From the NCBI GenBank assembly GCA_003149835.1, contig QAMX01000163.1, positions 1 to 15,232 on the forward strand: a DNA stretch of 15,232 nucleotides, written 5' to 3'. Of this stretch, positions 1 to 6,727 are shown piece by piece. Each line of letters begins with the position of its first letter. Position 1 is the first letter of the stretch. The position numbers and the translations under genes were made by a program. Under the pieces are notes generated by a model that saw only the letters and a program-made list of their open reading frames with translations, did no database searches and was not told the DNA's origin. This DNA comes from Clostridiales bacterium. Its GTDB lineage: Bacteria > Bacillota > Clostridia > Oscillospirales > QAMX01.

Positions 1-16
1 TAAGGGCGGCGCCTTT

Positions 17-1087
17 CTATTCCACCGTGACCTCGCGCCCCTCGGCGGCGGAGCGGTAGATTTCGTCCATCGTCTGCGCCGTGACGAGCACATTGTCGAT
101 GTTAGAACGGATTTTTTCGCCGCGCGCCGCGGAATCGACAAAGGCGCGGATCTCCGCAAGGAAATGGTTGGGGATGTCGAATTTGGAACGTTCGGCGACA
201 AATTCGCCGTTTCTGGTGGTATAAAGCGTGTAGTGGCTGCCATAGTCGAGCTTGATACCGCCCTTGGTGCCCATGAATTCGATAAACATCGCGCTTTCGT
301 CGATATTCTGCGCCCACGCGCCGTTAAAGGTCAGAGCCGGACCGTCGGTGCGGATGAGGCCGGTGACGTATTCCTCGACGTCGTAGACGCCGTCGTATTT
401 GGGCGGGCCGGCGTGCATGCTGCGGTACTGGTAATCGCGCATATCCGCGGCGAGCTTGGAATGACAGACGGCCGAGACGGTGCGCGGGCGGGGGTTATCC
501 ATACAGTAGTTGATGAGGTCGAGAAAGTGTACGCCCCAGTCGATGAGCGCGCCGCCGCCGGACTGCGCCTTTGTGGTAAACCAGCCGCCGAGCGCGGGGA
601 TGCTGCGGAACGCGCGGAACGAGCAGTAGATCTGATAGACCTCGCCCAGCCCGCCGCTCAGGATCACCTCGCGGACGGCCTCGACGCCGCGGTTGAAACG
701 GTTGACGACGCCGATGTTGAGAATTTTGCCGTTGCGGTCGGCGGCCTCTTTCATCGACAGCGCCTCGGCGTAGTTCATCGCCGCCGGTTTTTCACAGAGC
801 ACATGCTTGCCTGCGTTCAGGCAGTCAATCGTCACAGGCGCGTGCAGGTAGTTGGGCAGACAGACCGAAACCACATCCACCGACGGATCACGGAGCATTT
901 CGCGGTAGTCCGTCAGACAGACGGTGCCGGCGTTGCCGTACTGCGCTTTTCGCTGCTCGGCGCGCTCGGGGATCAGATCGACGCAGTAGGCGATGTCCAC
1001 ATAATCCACGATCGCCTTGTAGCCGTCGCCGTGCGCGCCGGAGATGTTGCCGCAGCCGATCAGGGCTGCTTTTGTTTTCCGTGCCAT
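17..1087 (-). CDS. Gfo/Idh/MocA-family NAD(P)-dependent oxidoreductase
   Basis: A 356-residue cytoplasmic dehydrogenase of the Gfo/Idh/MocA family, whose members oxidise or reduce sugars, inositols and related polyols with NAD(P). The N-terminal Rossmann fold starts with the dinucleotide motif GCGNIS (residues 11-16). The family signature EKP is at 99-101, its lysine being the usual catalytic/cofactor residue. The C-terminal half has GGGALIDWGVHFLD (177-190), where D183 and H187 match the usual catalytic D-x3-H. Length is typical. The ATG is supported by GGAGG six bases upstream. It is the last minus-strand gene here, 44 bases after the DHHW gene, so probably co-transcribed with it. Its stop is followed within 13 bases by a short AAGG/CCTT inverted repeat cut by the window edge. 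The substrate cannot be told from sequence; a sugar role would fit the solute-binding protein and isomerase elsewhere in the window, but that is inference. Confidence 0.93.
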   Translation of the reverse strand: MARKTKAALIGCGNISGAHGDGYKAIVDYVDIAYCVDLIPERAEQRKAQYGNAGTVCLTDYREMLRDPSVDVVSVCLPNYLHAPVTIDCLNAGKHVLCEKPAAMNYAEALSMKEAADRNGKILNIGVVNRFNRGVEAVREVILSGGLGEVYQIYCSFRAFRSIPALGGWFTTKAQSGGGALIDWGVHFLDLINYCMDNPRPRTVSAVCHSKLAADMRDYQYRSMHAGPPKYDGVYDVEEYVTGLIRTDGPALTFNGAWAQNIDESAMFIEFMGTKGGIKLDYGSHYTLYTTRNGEFVAERSKFDIPNHFLAEIRAFVDSAARGEKIRSNIDNVLVTAQTMDEIYRSAAEGREVTVE

Positions 1088-1131
1088 ACTTTTCCTCCGA
1101 TTCTTTTTGCGAAGCGCAGCGCTGGGCGCAT

Positions 1132-2253
1132 TTACTTCGTCATAAACATCATATTCGTGTCGCTTACAAAATTTGCAGCCGAATAGGCGACAAAGACGGC
1201 GTCGATTTTGTTGTCGCGGATATAGTCGGCGACGCTTTTTTTATAGTAGCGGAGGTCGATCATGTGGATCTCCGAAAAGTTTTCGGTAAAGAAAGGCGCG
1301 CAGGCGTTGGCATAGGAGTCCTTGATATACAAAAGGCGGCCGCCGTCGCTGACCGCGGAGCGGATGACGACGCGCGGGTAGTTGCCGCCGAGGAAAACGG
1401 CGTATTTGTCGCTTTTACGAAACGCGTCCATATCGTACAGCGCCGCCGCCCGCTCGCCGGAGCCTTCATAGACCGTGACTGCGGCGGCGTTTTCGGCGGG
1501 GACGTAGAGCTCGACGGAGTCGCCCTCGCCGGGCCGCAGGCCGCAGGCGGAGGAAGCGGTGCCGAAAAAGCCGCTCTCGGAGAGAAACGGCGCGCCCAGA
1601 GGCGCGGCATCCAGTCCCATAGCCTCGCAGGCCGCCGTATAGCCGTAGTAAGCGCCCAGCGAGGTCCAGTGATGGTCGGTCTGAAAATAAATCGGCTCGT
1701 CGACGTGCGCCGAGAGCGCCGCGCAGGCGTCGATTGTGTGCGCCGACGGGACGAGGGAGAAGATCTCCTCGATCAACGCCTGCTGGTCGGCATTCTGCGC
1801 GTTCGCGGGCAGCCGGTCGCCCCAAAGAGCCGCCGCGCTGGGGATGACCGTGAAATAGACCGGAACGCCGGCCGAAGCGGCGAAAGCTTCGACAAACGAG
1901 GCGTTGGCGCGGACGCGCTCAGCGTCCGGCGCGGCGAACTGCTGAACCAGCAGCCCGTCGCTGCCGATCAGCACACCGTTGATATCCGTTTTCAAAAGCG
2001 CCAGCTCGGCGCAGGCCTTGGCCGTGACCCATGTGTCGCGCGCAAAAAACTGATCGGTGATATACGCCTCATAATCCTGCATGAACTTGCCGGAAAAGAA
2101 CGTTTTGAGCGTCAGCTCAGGCCGCTGCGCCAGCTCGCGGTTTTCAAGCTCGGAGATCTCGGCGTCGGGCTTGATCAGGTTGACAAGAAAACATACGGCG
2201 ATAAAGGCGCAAAAAACGAGCATGGGCGCGTATTTGGTCAGTCGTTTCGTCAA
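1132..2253 (-). CDS. DHHW-motif membrane-anchored SGNH/AlgJ-like protein
   Basis: A 373-residue protein of the DHHW family, related to the AlgJ/AlgX SGNH-like acetyltransferases that act outside the membrane with MBOAT acyltransferases. One hydrophobic helix at about residues 9-27 anchors it, with the rest predicted outside. The family signatures are visible: ENRELAQRP near 37-45, DHHW at 193-196 and IKDSYAN at 310-316. D193/H195 and S313 are the likely catalytic Asp, His and Ser by analogy with AlgX. The start is TTG at 2253: the strong site AAAGGAGG lies nine bases upstream, whereas the first ATG is ten codons in, inside the membrane helix. It lies 158 bases after rpiA and just before the Gfo/Idh gene. 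No MBOAT partner is in the window, unlike many clostridial loci. The acyl acceptor is unknown. Confidence 0.87.
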   Translation of the reverse strand: MTKRLTKYAPMLVFCAFIAVCFLVNLIKPDAEISELENRELAQRPELTLKTFFSGKFMQDYEAYITDQFFARDTWVTAKACAELALLKTDINGVLIGSDGLLVQQFAAPDAERVRANASFVEAFAASAGVPVYFTVIPSAAALWGDRLPANAQNADQQALIEEIFSLVPSAHTIDACAALSAHVDEPIYFQTDHHWTSLGAYYGYTAACEAMGLDAAPLGAPFLSESGFFGTASSACGLRPGEGDSVELYVPAENAAAVTVYEGSGERAAALYDMDAFRKSDKYAVFLGGNYPRVVIRSAVSDGGRLLYIKDSYANACAPFFTENFSEIHMIDLRYYKKSVADYIRDNKIDAVFVAYSAANFVSDTNMMFMTK

Positions 2254-2411
2254 AGCAAGAAACCTCCTTTGCGCGGAGAACAGGGCGTCCGCAGCTGGGT
2301 AACGGGGGAGTGAAATCGGGAAGAGCGCCGCGGTTCTATCAAGGCCGGAGCCGTTTTCAACCGTGAACCGCGCCGCTGAAACACGGAAACGGAAAAAGGG
2401 CGATGACGCCG

Positions 2412-3107
2412 TCAGCTCCTGACAAACTCAAAGCCGTAGCCCTGAAAGAGGCCGGAATCGATGACGCCGGGCAGAGCCTTGATCTCTTTTTCCAGCCCGT
2501 CGCCGATGCGGGCGAAAAAGCAGTCCAAAATCGCGTTGCCGTTTTCCGTGATCACCGGCCCGTCCTTGGATTTGGCGAGGCGCAGCATGACTGAAACCGC
2601 GCCGAGGGCGGCAAGCCCCTCCTCGGCCAGATGCACGGCCTGCGGAAAAACTTCGACAGGGACCGGGACCGCGCCGACGCTGGCGACGTATTTTTTGTCC
2701 TCGGCGATGATATACCGCTTTTTCGCCGCCGCAATCACCAGCTTTTCCTTGTACAGGCCGCCGCCGCGCCCCTTGACCACGTCGCCGTTTTCGCCGATTT
2801 CGTCGGCGCCGTCGAAACACCAGTCGGGTCGGGCCGACAAAAGCGAGGTTACGGGAATATCCATCGACGCGCAGGCGAGCGCGATCTCGCTCGCCGCCGG
2901 AATCACCGTGACGCGGAGACCTTCCTCCTTCATGCGCTTGGCGAGCTCACAGAGGCCGACAAACGACGAAGACCCTGTTCCCACGCCGATCACCTGCCCG
3001 TCCCGCGCGGTTGAGGCGACGAGACGGCCGCGGCGCACTTTCATATCGAGATCGCTGATTTCACGGCACCACCGGTAGCCGCGCAGTATGCTGTTGTCCC
3101 ATTTCAT
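2412..3107 (-). CDS. rpiA: Ribose-5-phosphate isomerase A
   Basis: Interconverts ribose 5-phosphate and ribulose 5-phosphate in the non-oxidative pentose phosphate pathway. From the ATG at 3107 it is 231 residues, close to the usual 220-230. The phosphate-binding loop reads GTGSSS (43-48; GTGSTA in most). D99 and D102 of DGADE, K112 and E121 have exactly the spacing of the four active-site residues D81, D84, K94 and E103 of the E. coli enzyme. The glycine-rich segment is KGRGGG rather than the common KGGGGA. The C-terminus GVIDSGLF (214-221) is typical. A longer TTG start at 3128 is possible, but the ATG has AGGATGG upstream. The first 20 residues, rich in W, R and C, are not obviously related to other RpiA N-termini. 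It stands alone: 281 bases behind ricT and 158 before the DHHW gene. Confidence 0.93.
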   Translation of the reverse strand: MKWDNSILRGYRWCREISDLDMKVRRGRLVASTARDGQVIGVGTGSSSFVGLCELAKRMKEEGLRVTVIPAASEIALACASMDIPVTSLLSARPDWCFDGADEIGENGDVVKGRGGGLYKEKLVIAAAKKRYIIAEDKKYVASVGAVPVPVEVFPQAVHLAEEGLAALGAVSVMLRLAKSKDGPVITENGNAILDCFFARIGDGLEKEIKALPGVIDSGLFQGYGFEFVRS

Positions 3108-3331
3108 TCGTAAAAACCATCCTGTCAAGAGCTGGATATCGGTTGCGGGGTCAATCTGTTCAAAGCCTGTCGCCGGCGGCCGCCTTCAAAGGCGAACGCA
3201 TAAAAGCGGCCGGCGGGGTTTCTTTCAAACGATAGAACGATGATCGCGCGCGCCGCGCGGAAAAAGCGAGCGCCTCCCGCCCGCACAAAAACGGCGCGCG
3301 GGGGAAACGGCTGCGCCGCGGCCCCGCGCGG

Positions 3332-3340
3332 ATGATAGCA
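3332..3340 (-). promoter_or_regulatory. Candidate extended -10 promoter for rpiA
   Basis: Read on the minus strand this is TGCTATCAT, an extended -10 element (TGn plus a five-of-six match to TATAAT). No convincing -35 lies 16-18 bases upstream. It is inside the 281-base space between ricT and rpiA (3129-3409), which holds no gene. Transcription would start near 3325, giving a leader of about 220 bases. The TTTTTT just after the ricT stop has no stable stem before it, so I do not call a terminator. The match is short and could be chance. Confidence 0.35.
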
Positions 3341-3409
3341 TAATAGAGTCCTTTTGGCGCGGAAAGCCTGTGCGCGGGCAAACAGAGCCGGCCGGAGAAA
3401 AAACGAATG

Positions 3410-4267
3410 TTACGTCTCGTCGGCGATATTTTCCGTCTTGTCGTAACCTCCGCGGGATTTTTTGAGAATTTTGCAGTCGGCGGCGGCATATTCCGCCGGC
3501 GGCTGGTCGGGCGAGCGGTCGAGCCGCACCTTGACGCGCTCTTTGAGCAGCGTCGCCTCCGCGACAACGCCGCGGCCGTCGGGCGTCTCTACGATGGAGC
3601 CGACGGGAGGGACGCGCTTGGAGAGGTCCTCGTAGGCGGCCTGCTCATATTTGAGGCAGCACATCAGGCGGCCGCAGGCGCCGGAAATCTTCATCGGATT
3701 CAGCGACAGCGACTGCTCCTTGGCCATCTTGATGGATACGGGCTGAAATTCCTCCAAAAACGACGAACAGCAGAAAGGCCGGCCGCAGATGCCGATGCCG
3801 CCGAGCATTTTCGCTTCGTCGCGCACGCCGATCTGCCGCAGGTCGATGCGGGTGCGGAAAATACGCGCCAGCTCTTTGAGCAGCTCGCGGAAATCGACGC
3901 GGCCGTCCGACGTGAAGTAGAACATCAGCTTTGAGCCGTCGAACGTATACTCCGCGTCGACGAGGTGCATGTCGATCTTGTGCTTCTCAATGCACTCGTT
4001 ACAGATGGCGAACGCTTCCTTTTCCTTCTGCTTATGCAGCTCTGCGCAGCGCAGATCCTCGTCGGTGGCGATGCGCACCAGCGTTTTGAGCGGGGAGACG
4101 ATTTCCTTGTCCTCCACCATTTTGTTCGCAAGGGCGACCTCGCCGAGCTCGACGCCGCGCGCAGTCTCGACGATGACCTTTTGGCCGACCTGCGTGGGAA
4201 TCCCCTGCGGGTCGAAATAATATACCTTTCCGATATCCTTGAATCGGACGCCGATGATCTCAGTCAA
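3410..4267 (-). CDS. ricT: RicT/YaaT, PSP1-domain Fe-S protein of the Y-complex
   Basis: A 285-residue cytoplasmic protein of the PSP1 family (B. subtilis YaaT/RicT). With RicA and RicF it forms the Y-complex that binds Fe-S clusters and helps RNase Y mature mRNAs; in B. subtilis it affects sporulation, competence and biofilm formation. The diagnostic cysteines are in two blocks: C161, C166, C167 in GICGRPFCC, and C198, C203, C204 in GACGRLMCC. The start is TTG at 4267 with GGAGG seven bases upstream; no in-frame ATG fits better. It lies 22 bases after holB, as in Bacillus, so it is almost certainly co-transcribed with darA and holB. The C-terminal 40 residues or so are polar and poorly conserved in character. 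Its presence argues for a Firmicute but does not prove sporulation. Confidence 0.95.
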   Translation of the reverse strand: MTEIIGVRFKDIGKVYYFDPQGIPTQVGQKVIVETARGVELGEVALANKMVEDKEIVSPLKTLVRIATDEDLRCAELHKQKEKEAFAICNECIEKHKIDMHLVDAEYTFDGSKLMFYFTSDGRVDFRELLKELARIFRTRIDLRQIGVRDEAKMLGGIGICGRPFCCSSFLEEFQPVSIKMAKEQSLSLNPMKISGACGRLMCCLKYEQAAYEDLSKRVPPVGSIVETPDGRGVVAEATLLKERVKVRLDRSPDQPPAEYAAADCKILKKSRGGYDKTENIADET

Positions 4268-4289
4268 TGTGTTTCCTCCAACGTGTGTG

Positions 4290-5294
4290 CTATTTTAGGC
4301 GCGCCGTCACCGCGCCGAACAGCTCCGCGACCGTGGCCGCGAGCAGGTTGCCCGGCGTCAGATACAGCGCTGTGTGGTCGTAGGCCTTTCGCGCCTGATC
4401 GTAGATCCGCTTCAAGCGTTCGGGGGAAAACGCGGCGCGCAGCCGCTGCGCAACCTCGGAAAACTGCGGCAGTGCCGGAGTCTGCGCGCCGGAGCGGAGC
4501 GCCAAGGCGTCTCCGACAACGGCGGCGACCATGCCGAAGACAGCTTCCAGCTCGTCGCGCGAAAGTCTTTCAGCGGCAAAATACGCCGTGTAGAGCGCCG
4601 CCTCGTCGGCTGCGGCCAGAGCCGCGCAGCAGTCCGCCGCGATCCGCTCCGTCTCCGGCACGCCGGCTAAAAACGCCGTCGCCGCGCCGGCCGAACCGGC
4701 GGCCGAGCGGATGGCCGCGTCGATTTCCTCTGGGGAGGCGTCGACGCGTTCGGCGAGCAGCGCGCGCAGCTCGCTGTCGGGCAGACGCTCTGTGCGCACC
4801 TCGGTACAGCGGCTGCGCACGGTTTCGAGCAGAGAGGCGGGATCCTCGCAGAGCAGAATAATGAGCGCGTAGGCGGGCGGCTCTTCGAGCATTTTCAGCA
4901 TCGCGTTCTGCGCGGCGGGGAGCAGAAAATCGCCGTCCGCAAAGATATAGACCTTGCGCGCCGCCTCGTTGGGCATGATATAGAGCGCCTGCCGCGCCGC
5001 GCGGACGGCGTCGACGCTGTACCCGGTCTTATTGTCGCGGTACAGCGTGATGATGTCGGGATGAATGTCCTTCTCCGCCTTGCGGCAGGCCGCGCAGACG
5101 CCGCAGGGGCGCGTTTCGCCCGCGGCTGTGCAGACAAGCGCCTGCGCGAGCAGGCGCGCCGCCGTTTTTTTGCCGGTGCCGGAGGCGCCGCTGATGATAC
5201 AGGCGTGGAGCGGCGCGCCGCCGGCGGCGGCCTCGACGAGCTGCCAAACGGCGGCGTTGCCGCGCAGCCTGCGGCGCAGGCCCGGCGGAATCAT
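4290..5294 (-). CDS. holB: DNA polymerase III delta-prime subunit
   Basis: A clamp-loader AAA+ subunit of 334 residues that works with DnaX and HolA to load the sliding clamp. Walker A is GASGTGKKT (36-44). The zinc module is C55-x8-C64-x2-C67-x2-C70. The segment AAQNAMLKMLEEPPA (127-141) matches the conserved NALLKxLEEPP motif, with degenerate Walker B just before it (VYIFADGD). SRC is at 161-163, the arginine-finger motif of delta-prime and gamma. The C-terminal part is the less conserved helical domain that forms the collar. The start codon overlaps the darA stop (ATGA), and AAAAGG just upstream lies within the end of darA, so translational coupling is likely. In B. subtilis yaaR separates yaaQ and holB; here nothing does. 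Confidence 0.95.
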   Translation of the reverse strand: MIPPGLRRRLRGNAAVWQLVEAAAGGAPLHACIISGASGTGKKTAARLLAQALVCTAAGETRPCGVCAACRKAEKDIHPDIITLYRDNKTGYSVDAVRAARQALYIMPNEAARKVYIFADGDFLLPAAQNAMLKMLEEPPAYALIILLCEDPASLLETVRSRCTEVRTERLPDSELRALLAERVDASPEEIDAAIRSAAGSAGAATAFLAGVPETERIAADCCAALAAADEAALYTAYFAAERLSRDELEAVFGMVAAVVGDALALRSGAQTPALPQFSEVAQRLRAAFSPERLKRIYDQARKAYDHTALYLTPGNLLAATVAELFGAVTARLK

Positions 5295-5614
5295 ACCTTT
5301 TCGTAGCGGTCTACGCTCAGCACAAAGACGGTCGCGCCCCCGACGGTGACCTCGACCGGCATCGACGGGTACATTTCCAGACCGATCTCGGACATGCTCG
5401 GCATGACCTGTTTGCGGCTCTTGGAATATTTGTCGATGATCTTGATGACGGTGTTGACCTTGTCGTCGGGCACGCCGATCAGAACCGTCATGTTTCCGAC
5501 CATCAGGAAGCCGCCGGTCGTAGACAGCTTGGTGACCAGAAAGCCTTCCTTCGTCAGGTTGTGAACGACGACGTGCGCGTCGTCATGGTTGATGATCGCA
5601 AGCACGAGTTTCAT
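5291..5614 (-). CDS. darA: Cyclic di-AMP receptor DarA (PstA/YaaQ family)
   Basis: A small PII-like trimeric protein that binds cyclic di-AMP. From ATG 5614 it is 107 residues, matching the usual size of about 109. It begins MKLVLAIINHDD; the family usually has QDQD where this has NHDD. TTGGFLMVGN (32-41) matches the conserved TTGGFLxxGN block that contributes to the c-di-AMP pocket, and VEVTVGGATVFVL near the C-terminus is nearly invariant in the family. The frame is open a further 66 codons upstream, but that part is arginine-rich and unlike the family. GGAAAGGA lies about 12 bases before the chosen ATG. A candidate promoter is at 5684-5712. The downstream target of this receptor is unknown in general, and nothing here tells it. 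Confidence 0.95.
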   Translation of the reverse strand: MKLVLAIINHDDAHVVVHNLTKEGFLVTKLSTTGGFLMVGNMTVLIGVPDDKVNTVIKIIDKYSKSRKQVMPSMSEIGLEMYPSMPVEVTVGGATVFVLSVDRYEKV

Positions 5615-5683
5615 AAGATAAACCGTTCCTTTCCGTCGCACGTCGGGCGCCGCCAGGGCGGCGCGCCGGCGTATGATTTGTGA

Positions 5684-5712
5684 TATATAGGAAACCCTGT
5701 TCAAACGGGCAA
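5684..5712 (-). promoter_or_regulatory. Candidate sigma-A promoter for darA-holB-ricT
   Basis: On the minus strand TTGCCC (5712-5707), a 17-base spacer, then TATATA (5689-5684). Each box matches consensus at four of six positions. Transcription would begin near 5677, some 60 bases before the darA ATG. It lies in the 229-base gap after the isomerase gene, so the housekeeping cluster probably has its own start. Confidence 0.45.
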
Positions 5713-5772
5713 ATGCGACGCTGAATAAAGAGAGAAGGTGTACTGCGGGGCGGCTGCGGCGGCGAAATCCGC

Positions 5773-5793
5773 GGGCGTTTTTTTCAAACGCCC
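5773..5793. repeat. Intercistronic inverted repeat upstream of darA
   Basis: GGGCGTTT (5773-5780) and AAACGCCC (5786-5793) are perfectly complementary across a five-base loop. Neither side has a T-run after the stem, so it is not a classical intrinsic terminator. It lies about 50 bases past the isomerase stop (minus strand) and upstream of the darA promoter, where it could protect the 3' end of the upstream mRNA or act as a weak terminator. Confidence 0.45.
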
Positions 5794-5843
5794 CAGCCTT
5801 CAATATCACCAACGAGCGGCCGGTTCGGCGGCGCGCGCTGCCG

Positions 5844-6671
5844 TCAGCGGGAGGCGAGCATGTATGCGCACATCCGGCCGATATAGCGAAGCTTGATTTT
5901 TTTCAGCTCCAACGGCGCACAGCATTCGCCGGGAATTTCCAAATTAAACAATCCGCTGTAACCTGTTTCGCCGAGCGCAGCCATCACCTCGCCCCAATCG
6001 ACACAGCCGCGGCCGTAGGGCATCAGATGCTGATCTGAGGAGCCGTCGTTATCGGCGATATGGAGCGCTTTGAGACGAGCCCCGGAGTTTTGGATGAACT
6101 CCCGCTGCGTTTCAGCGACTCCGTACTGACAGCGGCAGACGTTTAGATGGCCGGTGTCGAGACAGATGCCGAGATGGTCGCCGCCGGCCGCGTCGATATA
6201 ACGCATCAGATCGGCCGAGGTTCTCGGACAGGTTTCGTGCATCAGATTTTCCAGACAGATCGTGAGATCGGTGCCGCGGAGGTAGGCGGCCAAAGCGCGG
6301 AGCGCGGCGATACGCCTTTCAAATCGCTGCTCCGCCGTCAGATCTGCTCCGCCGGCGGCGTGAAGCACGGCCGAACGAATCCCGAGCGACAAAAACAGGT
6401 CGAGCCAGTTTTTCAGCACATCGACGGAATCCGGGTTACAAATGTCGGCGGACAGGAGCAGATGCCCCTGTGGAAAGGCAAAGCCGCGCTCGTCGGCATA
6501 CCGTTTCAGCTTCGCGCCCTCGGCTTCGCCGGAGCCGCGTTGGAGAAGAATCGCTCCGTCCTCGTCTGAAAATTCCGAACAGGTAAAGCCGCATTCCAAA
6601 AATGCGTCGATTCTCTGCTCAGGGGACAATTCACAAAAATAATTGGACCACACGGAACAGCTGTTTTTCAT
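5844..6671 (-). CDS. Sugar phosphate isomerase/epimerase-like TIM-barrel protein
   Basis: A 275-residue protein of the xylose-isomerase-like TIM-barrel superfamily (AP endonuclease 2 fold), which includes sugar and keto-sugar isomerases, epimerases and inosose dehydratases. The usual metal-binding pattern is visible: E141 in CLEN, D172 and H175 in LDTGHLN, H204 in LHIADNDG and E245 in LEIPGE. The segment SDQHLMPYGRGCVDWGEV (212-229) is the typical late-barrel stretch. AAAGGAG precedes two adjacent ATGs (6674 and 6671); the second has the better spacing. Substrate cannot be assigned. It follows the YaaO-like gene by 56 bases, with a hairpin between, and precedes darA by 229 bases. In the B. 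subtilis locus the corresponding slot holds tmk, so this looks like an insertion or replacement. Confidence 0.87.
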   Translation of the reverse strand: MKNSCSVWSNYFCELSPEQRIDAFLECGFTCSEFSDEDGAILLQRGSGEAEGAKLKRYADERGFAFPQGHLLLSADICNPDSVDVLKNWLDLFLSLGIRSAVLHAAGGADLTAEQRFERRIAALRALAAYLRGTDLTICLENLMHETCPRTSADLMRYIDAAGGDHLGICLDTGHLNVCRCQYGVAETQREFIQNSGARLKALHIADNDGSSDQHLMPYGRGCVDWGEVMAALGETGYSGLFNLEIPGECCAPLELKKIKLRYIGRMCAYMLASR

Positions 6672-6694
6672 CATGCGGCTCCTTTCTGAAATGC

Positions 6695-6714
6695 GCCGCC
6701 TTCTTTTCGGCGGC
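6695..6714. repeat. Short hairpin between yaaO-like gene and isomerase gene
   Basis: GCCGCC (6695-6700) pairs with GGCGGC (6709-6714) around an eight-base loop. It begins 14 bases past the upstream stop codon and ends some 10 bases before the isomerase ribosome binding site on the minus strand. No T-run follows, so if it matters it is for mRNA stability or partial read-through. Short GC-rich stems arise easily in this DNA. Confidence 0.3.
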
Positions 6715-6727
6715 TCCAAAACGGCGT

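Noticed and set aside
164..1186. A 340-codon open frame on the plus strand
   Set aside because: It is antisense to the Gfo/Idh gene with its clear Rossmann and EKP motifs; no motif on the plus side.
1072..2313. A 413-codon open frame on the plus strand
   Set aside because: It is antisense to the DHHW gene, which has the family signatures and a strong ribosome binding site; the plus-strand product is low-complexity and unrecognisable.
3965..4861. A 298-codon open frame on the plus strand
   Set aside because: It runs across the ends of two real minus-strand genes (ricT and holB) and its second half is mostly Arg, Pro and Ala.
5615..5812. A 66-codon N-terminal extension of DarA
   Set aside because: The extension is basic and unrelated to the family, covers the candidate promoter, and the internal ATG gives the standard length.
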